Shown: positions 1-8,494, counted from the stretch's first letter. The stretch is DNA of 13,288 bases from MWEH01 sp035409945 (GCA_035409945.1 DAONQC010000019.1:1-13288); one strand, 5' to 3'. Notes: a model not told the origin generated them from the letters alone. Program-made: numbers and translations.

Positions 1-54
1 ACTTTTATAGATTTTTATAGGTTTTAACAGGTTTTTATAAGTTTGAAAAAACGG
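1..54. repeat. Terminal inverted repeat, left copy (54 bp)
   Basis: The first 54 bases equal the reverse complement of the last 54 bases without a mismatch; the match stops at base 55. Inside, four blocks of ten bases each start with a run of four or five T after one or two other bases, and a fifth block has three T. The T-tracts are therefore spaced by one helical turn. The repeat ends one base before the ribosome binding site of the first gene. It may be a dispersed genomic repeat on which assembly stopped, or a real element end. Confidence 0.9.
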
Positions 55-58
55 AGGT
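53..58 (+). promoter_or_regulatory. Ribosome binding site that sets the lipoprotein start
   Basis: GGAGGT lies 8 bases before the ATG at 67. This supports the ATG at 67 over the in-frame TTG at 43, which lies inside the terminal repeat, has no ribosome binding site and would add eight residues in front of a normal signal peptide. Confidence 0.8.
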
Positions 59-66
59 ACGTAATT

Positions 67-2115
67 ATGAAAAAGAAGTTTTTAACCATTTTCCTCATTT
101 CTATTTTTATCTGTCTGACAATAACACTAGTGGCTTGTAATGGTTTTGGAAATTCCCCCAGCGGAGATGATGATAATAACAATAACCAGACCCAAATAAA
201 TGAAGAGTCTGTTTTAAACGGGCTGCCCACTAATTTAAAGTTAAATTACACAGTACGTCAAGGCTCTAATGAACAAGAGGTTATTTTTTACAAAATTGGT
301 AAACATATACTAATTAAAACATTTGATGAAAACATTAGAACTTTCCGTTACCGTTTTTTTGGCTATTTACAGTATGCAAACAGCTGGCGCTTTTTTACCT
401 ATACCGAAGGAGATTCGTATTGGGAAGAACAACATGACTATCACAATCTATCAGCTAAAGAATTACTACAAGAGGATTTGCTTTATAACCTTTTCTATGC
501 CTTTTTAGATCCTGCACATAATTATCTTGAAAAAAGCCAAAGCCTTGGCGCTGAGAATCTAATGATTGACAATATATCTTTTGCTTGCGAACACTATCAG
601 TATCACGATCCTGATCAAGGAGTTCTCTTTTTTGGAATATCTAAAATTAATGGCTTTAAAATTTGTTTACAATATGAATCCTCTGCTTTCAAAGGTCAAG
701 TAACCGCATATAAATCGGGCAGGTTTGACATCCCCACGTTTGCAGCAGAACTTCCGTTAGAAGCTCCAGAAGAAATATATGGAGAAACCGGAGGAGAGAG
801 AACTAAACCGCCCGTTATAAAACTACTGCCCTTGAACCTTAAAATCTCTTATACTACAACCTATAACTCCAAAGTTGAAGGCGAAACTAGGACTACTACA
901 GAAAAAACAACTGTTTACAAAGTAGGTTTTGACATCTTGACCGTTACAGACCGTGGAGATTTAGGCAAAACTTATTTCTATTGTGAATATAATCCAAAAT
1001 CAGATAGATGGAAAGGATATAAACGCTATCCCTCACCTAATGCTTGGCAAGAAGGAAACCCTGCTATTGAGGATAAAGATTTATTTAACCTAGACAATCT
1101 TCCCTATGCCCGCGAACTATTTAGTTTGTTCCGTCCTCCAGAGGGAGGAGACAGAAATACTTCTTCGCGAGGATATAGTCCCATGATTATCTCTCATGTA
1201 CACTATTCCCCTCACAAATATGAAAGAACTGTTCCTGAAACCAGCGAAACGATTCTTTTCTGGATTCTTGATGTTAACAAGACACCAATTTGTTTAAAGT
1301 ATACTGTTTCTGATAACCAATTTTTTGAAACTAAGTCCATGGAAGTTACAGACTATATAGTTGAAAGAATTGAATTCCCAACTGGAGTGCGCCCTAGCGA
1401 ATTCATTGGAGGAGATCCTGGCGGTGGAACAGGCGAAGATCCTGGCGGTGGTACGGGTGAAGACCCTGGTGGTGGAACTGGCGAAGACCCTGGCGGTGGC
1501 ACGGGAGGCGAGCAAGAGATTCCGCGCACTGCAGCTGAAATCTTAACTAGTTTAGGTAATAATTTAAAGATTACATTTGAAAAACACTATAATGACATGG
1601 GACTACCCTGGACCGTTTCATATAACGTTTATAAGTTCGATAATAATTTCTTGTTTGAAGAATATGAAAACAGGTTTGAAGATTACAGTTATATTTACTA
1701 CAAGTATAATGATGTAGATAAAAATTGGGACGAGTATCTCATAGTCCCAGGTGACGAGGCATGGACAAGCGCACGTGTTGATTTAGACGCTTTAACCGCA
1801 ATGTCTGAAATCTCCCGCGGAGACCTCAAGATTATGCTTTGGGATTTTATAGATCCTATTTATGGATACGAAGAAGAGACTACTCTTATTGGAACCGAAT
1901 CTTTAACAATTTCTGGCAATGTTTACACATGTAGTAAATATAGTTACATTAACACCCAACAAGATATTGACTATACCTTCTGGGTGACTAACATTGATGG
2001 CGTTCACCACTGCTTAAAGAAAACTGACAACTCAGGATATTTAACATTTGAAGTATCAACCTATCTCACGGGTGGCGTTGAAACCCCTAACACATGTGGT
2101 GTTCCACTACCTTAG
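67..2115 (+). CDS. Secreted lipoprotein with three homologous modules
   Basis: This 682-residue protein starts with a lipoprotein signal peptide: basic residues 2-4, a hydrophobic stretch, and a lipobox LVAC with the lipidated Cys at 24. It should be anchored on the outer face of the membrane. After an acidic, Asn-rich linker come three related modules, at about 48-230, 250-440 and 488-675. Each begins with an NLK strand (56-58, 257-259, 499-501) followed by a YK motif (FYKIG, VYKVG, VYKFD). A proline-containing motif follows (FLDPAH, LFRPPE, FIDPIY), then an aromatic strand ending in ICLQY, ICLKY or HCLKK. Modules 2 and 3 are joined by a Gly-rich repeat linker. I do not recognise the family. 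The tandem beta-rich modules suggest ligand or surface binding, but no catalytic motif is visible. Confidence 0.85.
   Translation: MKKKFLTIFLISIFICLTITLVACNGFGNSPSGDDDNNNNQTQINEESVLNGLPTNLKLNYTVRQGSNEQEVIFYKIGKHILIKTFDENIRTFRYRFFGYLQYANSWRFFTYTEGDSYWEEQHDYHNLSAKELLQEDLLYNLFYAFLDPAHNYLEKSQSLGAENLMIDNISFACEHYQYHDPDQGVLFFGISKINGFKICLQYESSAFKGQVTAYKSGRFDIPTFAAELPLEAPEEIYGETGGERTKPPVIKLLPLNLKISYTTTYNSKVEGETRTTTEKTTVYKVGFDILTVTDRGDLGKTYFYCEYNPKSDRWKGYKRYPSPNAWQEGNPAIEDKDLFNLDNLPYARELFSLFRPPEGGDRNTSSRGYSPMIISHVHYSPHKYERTVPETSETILFWILDVNKTPICLKYTVSDNQFFETKSMEVTDYIVERIEFPTGVRPSEFIGGDPGGGTGEDPGGGTGEDPGGGTGEDPGGGTGGEQEIPRTAAEILTSLGNNLKITFEKHYNDMGLPWTVSYNVYKFDNNFLFEEYENRFEDYSYIYYKYNDVDKNWDEYLIVPGDEAWTSARVDLDALTAMSEISRGDLKIMLWDFIDPIYGYEEETTLIGTESLTISGNVYTCSKYSYINTQQDIDYTFWVTNIDGVHHCLKKTDNSGYLTFEVSTYLTGGVETPNTCGVPLP
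1414..1509 (+). repeat. Four tandem 24-bp units encoding a Gly-rich linker
   Basis: Four in-frame units encode DPGGGTGE (the last one ends GG) at residues 450-481 of the lipoprotein. The units differ at third codon positions, so the array is not freshly copied. It forms a flexible spacer between the second and third modules. Confidence 0.9.
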
Positions 2116-2180
2116 TGTGGTGCAAACAAATATATTGCCTATTAATATATTTTATTAAATAATTGAAAGAATCTATACGT

Positions 2181-2214
2181 AAAACCAAGAGACCTGTCAG
2201 GTTTCTTGGTTTTT
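2181..2214 (+). terminator. Rho-independent terminator after the lipoprotein gene
   Basis: The arms AAAACCAAGAGACC and GGTTTCTTGGTTTT pair over about 14 positions with one G-T pair and a loop of five to six bases, and end in a T run. The hairpin lies about 65 bases after the stop codon, between two convergent genes. The shorter T run on the minus strand means it may also serve the alarmone hydrolase gene. Confidence 0.8.
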
Positions 2215-2349
2215 GCATTCCTATATCTTTTTACTTCAGTCTCTTATCTACTAAAACACTAGCTCGCGGCTCATAAACAATGTGAATTTTCTTTTCATAT
2301 TGTCACTTTCTTAAACTTAATAACCTTCTGTTAGATAGTCTTGCTATAT

Positions 2350-2904
2350 CTAACCAAAAACCTTTGCTACAAGTTCACGATATTCTTTCAATGCACAAGT
2401 ATTATCAAGTAAATTTAGCCTGTCTGCGACACCGCTATAATACCACTTATGTTTATCTTTATCTTTTTGATTAAAGCGAGCCCACAGCCTGTCTCCTTCC
2501 TTTAAATAGTCACGATATATAGCACGGATATTTGAAAGTTTATCAGATAAAACTATTATCTGTTCTTCGTATGTAGAGTTTTCTAATATGTCAAGAGTTG
2601 CTTGTTTTCTAATCTCCCAGGTTTCTTGTGGTGGTAATTCTATCATTTTATCTTCACTATCAAAAGCCACAAGCCGTGCCACTTTTTCGCCAAAACTACT
2701 TTTAAGTTGTTCAAGAGAAACTCCTGTATCTTCCACAACGTCGTGTAATACGGCTGCTGCTATTACTTCTAAATCATTTGTTAATGTTGCTGCTATTGTC
2801 GCAGCTTCTATTGGATGGACAATATATGGTAATTCTTTTCCTTTTCTTTTCATACCACTATGTGCTTTTACTGCAAAAATTATTGCCTCATCTAAAATGT
2901 TCAT
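2350..2904 (-). CDS. HD-domain small alarmone hydrolase (Mesh1-like)
   Basis: This 184-residue protein is an HD-superfamily hydrolase related to the hydrolase half of RelA/SpoT enzymes, which removes pyrophosphate from (p)ppGpp in the cytoplasm. Visible motifs are YIVHP with His30, LHDVVEDT with His54, Asp55, Glu58 and Asp59, and SDKLSNIRA with Asp121 and Asn125. The spacing of the metal ligands, 24, 1 and 66 residues, is that known for the Rel hydrolase domain (H53, H77, D78, D144 in the streptococcal enzyme). There is no synthetase, TGS or ACT domain, so the length fits a stand-alone hydrolase. A start at 2925 would add seven residues, but the ATG at 2904 has the ribosome binding site. The gene converges with the lipoprotein gene. 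The substrate could also be another nucleotide. Confidence 0.85.
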   Translation of the reverse strand: MNILDEAIIFAVKAHSGMKRKGKELPYIVHPIEAATIAATLTNDLEVIAAAVLHDVVEDTGVSLEQLKSSFGEKVARLVAFDSEDKMIELPPQETWEIRKQATLDILENSTYEEQIIVLSDKLSNIRAIYRDYLKEGDRLWARFNQKDKDKHKWYYSGVADRLNLLDNTCALKEYRELVAKVFG

Positions 2905-2910
2905 TAACAG

Positions 2911-2918
2911 CTCCTTTT
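2911..2918 (-). promoter_or_regulatory. Ribosome binding site that sets the HD-domain gene start
   Basis: On the minus strand AAAAGGAG lies six bases before the ATG at 2904. It falls inside the longer reading frame that begins at 2925, so the shorter start is preferred. Confidence 0.75.
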
Positions 2919-2985
2919 GAAACATTCTTTAGTATTTTTTATTTATCTCCTTATCCGAGTGTAAATTACCACATCTCAACAACGT

Positions 2986-3098
2986 ATCACCACATTCGTA
3001 AAGATTACGGGCATTTAAGCATTGTTATGTCTCAAAACCTATCTCCGTGTTCATAAACTTGTGAAAAGAGTCGTGTTTAAGTACTGTTATATCTCAAA
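2986..3098. repeat. Degenerate tandem duplication covering the lpdA 3' end
   Basis: The stretch 3012-3036 matches 3074-3098 at 20 of 25 positions, and all five differences are transitions. The similarity extends to a weaker pair in front (2986-3002 against 3041-3057, 12 of 17). The copy at 3074-3098 includes the last codons and stop of the dihydrolipoyl dehydrogenase gene (3087 onward), so the other copy is a decayed duplicate of the gene end. A third, weaker trace, TTGAGATG on the minus strand, sits near 2972-2979. Confidence 0.55.
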
Positions 3099-4448
3099 CA
3101 ACATGTCCCTGAAGGCTTCGACTACGGTTGGGTGAGGAAGGGTTTGGGTTTTTAAATCTTCTACCTTTATCTTTAGCCCAATGAAGGTTGACATCATGCC
3201 GATGTATTCGGAAGCATATGAGCCGACAACTGAGAAACCAAGTAGTGTGTCTTCTGTGTTGTCATAGATTAGTTTCATAAATCCTGTTCTGTCAGTGTTT
3301 TCAACCACATACCGTCCTGAGTATGTTAGTGGAATCTTTATTACCTTTACATCCAAGTTTTGTGCAGCAGCTTCAGCTTCGGTGAGCCCAGCTCCACCTA
3401 CTTCTGGAGAAGTGAATATTGCAAATGGAATGGCACTGTAATCCATATTATCTTCTTTGCCGATTAAGGTATTTGTAAATACTTCTGCCTCTCTATATGC
3501 AGTATGAGTGAAAAGCGAGATTCCATTAATATCGCCAGCTGCATACACGTTAGGGATAACTGTTCTCATCTTAGAATCGGTTTTAATAGCACGAGTAATG
3601 TCTAACCCTATGTTTTCAAAACCTTTATTTCGGGTATCAGGTCTTCTTCCTATTGATACCAAAACTTTATTTGCCGGCACAGAATATGTTTCGCCTGCAC
3701 GTTCAAAAACAACTTCATTTTCGCCAAACTTTACGACCTTTCCTTCGGTTTCAAAGACCATTCCTTTCTTCTCTAAGCTTCTTCTTAATGTGCTAGATAC
3801 ATCTGAATCTAGTCTCCCACCAATATCTGGTAACATTTCTATGACTGTTACCTTTGAGCCTGCCGTATTAAAATGAGAGCCAAGTTCAAGTCCTATTACA
3901 CCCGCCCCTACAACCACTAAGTTTTCAGGAGTTTCTTTAAGGGAGAGTATTCCTTCATTGGTTAAAATAAAGCCTCTTTCTAGACCTTCTTTAAGGCCTT
4001 CTATAGGAGGAATGATGGGAACTGAGCCTGTTGCTAATAAAAGGTTTTTTGCGACGTATTGCTGGTCATTAACTCTTACTATAAAGTTATCTCCGTCTTT
4101 ACCTTCTACATACCCTTCACCAGTTATTACTTCAACACCTGCATTCCTTACTCTAGATGCAACTGCCGCTCCTAACCTTTTAACTACTCTATCTTTATTT
4201 TGTACGACCAACTCTTGATTAATGGTAATGTCTGAATTAATCTCCATTCCCTCTTTAGCGCAAGCTCTTGCATGCTCTACTGTTTTAGAAATATGTAAAA
4301 ATGCTTTGCTTGGAATACAGCCTTCATTTAAGCAAACTCCACCTAGCTTTCCTTTTTCTATTAAAGCAACTTTCTTCCCTGCTTTTGCTACTAGCTCTGC
4401 ACCTCTGTTCCCTGCTGGTCCGCCACCTATTACTATCAAATCGTACAT
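3087..4448 (-). CDS. lpdA: Dihydrolipoyl dehydrogenase
   Basis: This 453-residue flavoenzyme reoxidises protein-bound dihydrolipoamide with NAD+, as the E3 part of 2-oxoacid dehydrogenase or glycine cleavage complexes in the cytoplasm. The FAD-binding GGGPAG is at 8-13. The redox disulfide lies in GGVCLNEGCIPSK, with Cys39 and Cys44. The NAD-binding GAGVIG is at 181-186, and the second FAD motif AAGD at 303-306. The C-terminal interface carries His439 and Glu444 in HPTVVE, the catalytic pair of the family. Length is normal. The start has AGGAGG six bases upstream. No E1, E2 or lipoate genes are in the window, so the partner complex cannot be named. A related pyridine nucleotide-disulfide oxidoreductase is the only alternative, but the HPTxxE motif favours this call. 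Confidence 0.93.
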   Translation of the reverse strand: MYDLIVIGGGPAGNRGAELVAKAGKKVALIEKGKLGGVCLNEGCIPSKAFLHISKTVEHARACAKEGMEINSDITINQELVVQNKDRVVKRLGAAVASRVRNAGVEVITGEGYVEGKDGDNFIVRVNDQQYVAKNLLLATGSVPIIPPIEGLKEGLERGFILTNEGILSLKETPENLVVVGAGVIGLELGSHFNTAGSKVTVIEMLPDIGGRLDSDVSSTLRRSLEKKGMVFETEGKVVKFGENEVVFERAGETYSVPANKVLVSIGRRPDTRNKGFENIGLDITRAIKTDSKMRTVIPNVYAAGDINGISLFTHTAYREAEVFTNTLIGKEDNMDYSAIPFAIFTSPEVGGAGLTEAEAAAQNLDVKVIKIPLTYSGRYVVENTDRTGFMKLIYDNTEDTLLGFSVVGSYASEYIGMMSTFIGLKIKVEDLKTQTLPHPTVVEAFRDMLFEI

Positions 4449-4488
4449 AAGACTCCTCCTGTTTTACTAGCCTGTATTGTATTTTTTA

Positions 4489-4703
4489 TCTATATCCATC
4501 TTTAATTAATGAGATGGTTATCAACTCTACTTTCTTTATTTCTTTTGTTTCTAAACAATTATTTAGTTAGCTTCTGTTTCAGTGACTTCTTAAAGTTGTT
4601 TTGTCTATATCCATCTTAAATTAATGAAATTGTTAGCACCACTACTTTGTATATTTCATTTGTCACGTAATAATTATATAGTTAACTTTTGTTTCAATCC
4701 CTT
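4489..4703. repeat. Imperfect 100-bp direct duplication upstream of lpdA
   Basis: The block 4489-4588 aligns with 4604-4703 over 100 bases without a gap and at roughly three quarters identity; both begin TCTATATCCATCTT. The period is 115 bases. The first copy ends about 40 bases before the lpdA start, so it may carry promoter or leader signals, although I could not pick a convincing promoter. It fills most of the 403-base gene-free stretch 4449-4851; the rest holds the terminator at 4770-4803. Confidence 0.8.
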
Positions 4704-4769
4704 ACTATTGTTTTTAGCCTTCTTTTATGTTTTAGGCAATAAGATATGGTTTCATTATATCACATATAA

Positions 4770-4803
4770 CAAAAGCTCTTACGATTAAAACGAAGAGCTT
4801 TTG
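4770..4803 (-). terminator. Terminator hairpin after the phosphoesterase gene
   Basis: The arms CAAAAGCTCTT (4770-4780) and AAGAGCTTTTG (4793-4803) form a perfect 11-bp stem with a 12-base loop, about 50 bases past the stop codon of the phosphoesterase gene. The arm ends in TTTTG and not a long T run, so its strength is uncertain; it is nearly symmetric and may act in both directions. Confidence 0.65.
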
Positions 4804-4851
4804 CTTTGACGTTTGTTTTATTAAAACATTTCTAGGTTTTATGGATTTGCA

Positions 4852-7800
4852 TTACTTTAGTTTTGCTCTTCTAGCTTTAGATATCGCTGCGAGTGCATAT
4901 GCAATTCCACCCGTTACTACTACACTTAATGCTACTGCAACGGCCGTTTCTACAGGACCAACGCTTCCGCCTCTTACTGGCATAACTTTATCATTTTCAG
5001 CATCATACATATATCCTTCATAATATAAATCAGTGCCGTCAAATGTTAGTTTTCCAAATGTTGAATGTTTTAGATATGGGTCATGTAGAGATGCACCAAA
5101 GTCAATAGGCATATGGTCATATTCACGATATTTATAGTACTTCTCACCCACCGTTCCTAAGTTAATATATATTGTACCTTTATCTGCGATCTTTCCACCT
5201 GCTTGTGCACTACCTACATTGTTTCCATTTTTATCAATGTAGAAGGATTCGCTATATGTATGGTCGTGTCCAGAGATAACTAGATTTACTCCATACTCTT
5301 CAAATATTGGTGGAAGTTGCTTTCTCATAGCAATTATTTCGCTATCCTCTACGTGAGATCCTGCGCTATATAATGTTTTGTGCATAAATACTACTTTGTG
5401 TTTTTTCTCGGTAGAGCCAAGATCTTCTACTAGCCAATCTATTTGAGCTTGGCTTAAGCCATCTTCAACAATATCGTTTGAGTTTAATACCACGAAGTGT
5501 ACACTTGAATAATCGTATGAATAATACGCGCCAGTTCTTGCATCTTGCTCGGGCATATCGAAGTTATAATTCATAAGCATATAGTTATATTCTTCTGTGT
5601 ATGCATTTTCTGACCAAGCTACATAATCTTCATCCATTTCAAAGTATTTTTCTTCATGATTTCCTGCAGCTACAACTTGTGTTGTGTTTGCAGCAAAGTC
5701 TCTTAATGTGTCTAGGAAATATCCAAATTGTTTGGTGTTTGGAGAGTATTCAACTAGGTCGCCTGTGTTTACTACAAAATCATAACCATTGTCGAATTTA
5801 CTTTCTGCTGCTTTTAGTAAATTTTCTATTCTTGAATATGCTTCAGGAGTAAAACTTTGTGGGTCAGTTATTAGTAACACTTCAAATGGTTCTCCTTCTT
5901 CGGGAGCTGTTTTAAAGGTGTATGTATCAGACCAATAATCTCTATCTTCCCAACCTACTTTGTATAGATATTCGGTGTTTGGTTTTAACCCTGTTAATTC
6001 AACTGTATGTCTTGCAACTTCGGTATATCCTAGTTGTGCGTATAATCCAAGGTCTATTAGTCCTTTAGTGGTTCCATATATCCTTGTAGTTGCAGTTTTA
6101 GTATCAGCGTCCCCCGCATCAATATCTACACCTTCTTTCTTTTCAATGTATTGGATAGTTCCACCTGTTACTCTATAATCTGTCATCCAAGAGAAATTTT
6201 TAGTGGTTGCAGTATCGCTACCAAATGTAACTGTTAATCTTGATGGGAGTTTGCCGTTTTTAATAGTAGGAACATCTTTTCTTGGAGTGGATGTATAAGT
6301 ATGCTCATCTCCTTTAGTAAGTACTATTATTTTGTTAGTTGTATCTCCATCAAAACTATCGTCTGTCATAAACGCAGTCCCAACAGTTGCTACCATTTCT
6401 CCAATTCCAGTGTATAAAGAGGGAGTTAGATACTTATTTAAAATATCGTCGGCAAACGCCATTATATTAGATCCTGTAATTCCTAAATCAATGTTTAGAA
6501 GATTCGTAACAAGCGCACCCGCTAGTGCGTCGACAGCGACTTCTCCAAGTACTATCTTAGATGCATCATATGTAACTTCTTTTGGAGAAGCAACTAAAGG
6601 TAAAAGACTTTCGATCAAACCTTTAACATCTTCATCCGAACTAAAATCTAATGGAGTTTCAAGCAGTCCACGAAGAATTAGCATAAGTCCTTTTTCTTCA
6701 TCAAGTAAAAAGTCGACTAGTTTTTTAACAAACACTCCACTTCGAATATTAGCTAAGGATTCTTTGATTTTATCAGGCAGTCCATCTGCCGTTTCAGGCT
6801 CAGTTCCGCCTGCAAATGTGCCGTATAAATATTCTGCAAATTCAAGAATCGTAAAATCCTTCGCCGTTTCTAGCGCAAAAGCCCTATCAACTAAATCGTT
6901 AGCAAAAGCAAATAGCTTGCTATCCATAAGTTCTGGATCAGTACCTTTGTATTCGTAATCCTTAAGGATTTTTGTTTCAATTTCTGATACTAAAATATCT
7001 ATAAAGGTCAAAAATATTGTAGGATCAATGTTTTTTATAATCGTATTTTCTGATTTTGTAAAAATCCCAGATATCATATCTTTTAAAGAATTGATAATAG
7101 CAGGTCTTAGATATCCATATACTCTATTTTTTATTGTGCCTTCTAAAAATTTTATATTTGTCATAGATTGGAAATCTGTTATGATTTTTCCATTCATGAA
7201 CTCTTTAAATCCACATTCTTCAACCAATGCATCTGTAAAACATCCAAGATCAAACAACTTAGTAGCATCCACTTCTTCTATCATATAGTTTTGAACGTAT
7301 ACGTCTTGAACTCTCTCGGCACCTTTGTCTCCAGTTTTAACGGTTACTTTTCTAACCATACCTGAACACTCTCCTGTGGCTGTTGTTTGAATATCAGTTA
7401 TTTGGTTATTATTAAAAGACATATGATGAGAAATAGCACTTAAGTGCACGTGTCCAGTAAACACATACCTTGCACCATAGTCAGCTAAAAAGTCTGCTTG
7501 CAACAGCCAATTGTCTACCAAGAAATTGGTAATATACGCCTCTTGATATGCCATATGCTCTACTACAGAGTGATGACTAAGGGCTATGAAATATTCGCTA
7601 TCTGGTTTATTTGCAAGTAAAAACTGCTTCATTTCGTCACTTACTTGCCCACCCAAAACATGTCCGTCTATGGCGTTTGAGTGAGGCACATCAAGTCCTA
7701 GTATGCTCATGTTTTTAGGCGTTTCTGCTATAAAGGTTAACTCCCCTTTTTCATAATCTTCTTTTGTACCGTCGTCTTGGTACATCCATTTCATATTTAA

Positions 7801-8445
7801 ATCAGCAGCTGTTGTGGAGTTAACAAATCCTATTGGAGCACCGTTTGCGCCAGTATATTCTTCTTCGGTATAGAAAGCTTGAGCTTCCTCATCTGTTATG
7901 TCTGGATACCCAAGTGAGGAATATATCTTGCTTATCTCTTTTCTGTTTGCTCCTGGTATCTTTTCTCCAGTGTTGCGGTTATATGGGTCAAAATTGCTTA
8001 CATCGTGATTTCCTTGAATTACAAAAACCTGAAAACTAGGATTTGTCTCTCTTATCTCGTTTTGTAATTTTCTAAGGAGATTTGCAACATCTACCATAGC
8101 CATTCTCTCCCCGTCGTTAGAGTTATCTCCAGTTACTAGTAAGTAGTCAGGGTTTATTTCCTTAATCCTTTTTATCGCACTCATAAGCACTGGTTCTGTT
8201 GTTGCTAGCCGGTTTAACATTTGGCCCTTTAGCGTATTTTGATCGCTTCCTTGATACAACAATCTACTCGGATAATAGTGCGTGTCGGTTAAGTGCGCTA
8301 CGACAACTTCTTCTTCCCACACTGGCTCAGCTGCAGCATAAGCATCTGTGCCCTTCCCAATGCTAAGAACTACCATTCCCGTTAGTAGCGCAAGTAGCAT
8401 CAAGCAGGCAATTACAACTGTCCATTTCCTCTTTACTATACTCAT
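4852..8445 (-). CDS. Surface-anchored protein with two metallophosphoesterase domains
   Basis: This 1197-residue exported protein has a signal peptide with likely cleavage after AYA (35-37) and a C-terminal membrane segment (about 1165-1189) followed by a basic tail. The first calcineurin-like domain (about 46-390) has DTH at 54-56, GDN at 106-108, GNHD at 145-148, HH at 291-292 and GHVH at 331-334. A helical region of unknown role follows (about 400-725). Then comes a purple acid phosphatase-type beta domain (about 729-853, ending in TGLKPNTEYLYKVG and its last strand). The second metallophosphoesterase domain has DPQ at 861-863, GD at 895-896, GNHE at 928-931, His1022 and GHDH at 1059-1062. 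Both centres look complete. A role in releasing phosphate from extracellular esters or nucleotides is an inference. GGAGG lies just ahead of the ATG. Confidence 0.9.
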   Translation of the reverse strand: MSIVKRKWTVVIACLMLLALLTGMVVLSIGKGTDAYAAAEPVWEEEVVVAHLTDTHYYPSRLLYQGSDQNTLKGQMLNRLATTEPVLMSAIKRIKEINPDYLLVTGDNSNDGERMAMVDVANLLRKLQNEIRETNPSFQVFVIQGNHDVSNFDPYNRNTGEKIPGANRKEISKIYSSLGYPDITDEEAQAFYTEEEYTGANGAPIGFVNSTTAADLNMKWMYQDDGTKEDYEKGELTFIAETPKNMSILGLDVPHSNAIDGHVLGGQVSDEMKQFLLANKPDSEYFIALSHHSVVEHMAYQEAYITNFLVDNWLLQADFLADYGARYVFTGHVHLSAISHHMSFNNNQITDIQTTATGECSGMVRKVTVKTGDKGAERVQDVYVQNYMIEEVDATKLFDLGCFTDALVEECGFKEFMNGKIITDFQSMTNIKFLEGTIKNRVYGYLRPAIINSLKDMISGIFTKSENTIIKNIDPTIFLTFIDILVSEIETKILKDYEYKGTDPELMDSKLFAFANDLVDRAFALETAKDFTILEFAEYLYGTFAGGTEPETADGLPDKIKESLANIRSGVFVKKLVDFLLDEEKGLMLILRGLLETPLDFSSDEDVKGLIESLLPLVASPKEVTYDASKIVLGEVAVDALAGALVTNLLNIDLGITGSNIMAFADDILNKYLTPSLYTGIGEMVATVGTAFMTDDSFDGDTTNKIIVLTKGDEHTYTSTPRKDVPTIKNGKLPSRLTVTFGSDTATTKNFSWMTDYRVTGGTIQYIEKKEGVDIDAGDADTKTATTRIYGTTKGLIDLGLYAQLGYTEVARHTVELTGLKPNTEYLYKVGWEDRDYWSDTYTFKTAPEEGEPFEVLLITDPQSFTPEAYSRIENLLKAAESKFDNGYDFVVNTGDLVEYSPNTKQFGYFLDTLRDFAANTTQVVAAGNHEEKYFEMDEDYVAWSENAYTEEYNYMLMNYNFDMPEQDARTGAYYSYDYSSVHFVVLNSNDIVEDGLSQAQIDWLVEDLGSTEKKHKVVFMHKTLYSAGSHVEDSEIIAMRKQLPPIFEEYGVNLVISGHDHTYSESFYIDKNGNNVGSAQAGGKIADKGTIYINLGTVGEKYYKYREYDHMPIDFGASLHDPYLKHSTFGKLTFDGTDLYYEGYMYDAENDKVMPVRGGSVGPVETAVAVALSVVVTGGIAYALAAISKARRAKLK

Positions 8446-8494
8446 CTTGTCCTCCTTTCTCTGCTTTTATGTATATAGGATGAATTTTTCATCA

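Noticed and set aside
43..66. TTG start at 43 for the lipoprotein
   Set aside because: It has no ribosome binding site and lies in the terminal repeat; the ATG at 67 has GGAGGT at the right distance and gives a normal signal peptide.
1294..1546. Frames on both strands over the Gly-rich linker
   Set aside because: They are shadows of the DPGGGTGE tandem repeat in the lipoprotein gene.
2330..2354. Hairpin GTTAGATA / TATCTAAC overlapping the HD-gene stop as a terminator
   Set aside because: The stem is AT-rich, overlaps the stop codon and no T run follows on either strand.
2905..2925. ATG start at 2925 for the HD-domain gene
   Set aside because: The ribosome binding site lies inside this extension and fits the ATG at 2904.
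3087..4448. Part of a pyruvate dehydrogenase or glycine cleavage operon
   Set aside because: No E1, E2, H-, P- or T-protein or lipoate gene is next to lpdA, and wide spacers separate it on both sides.
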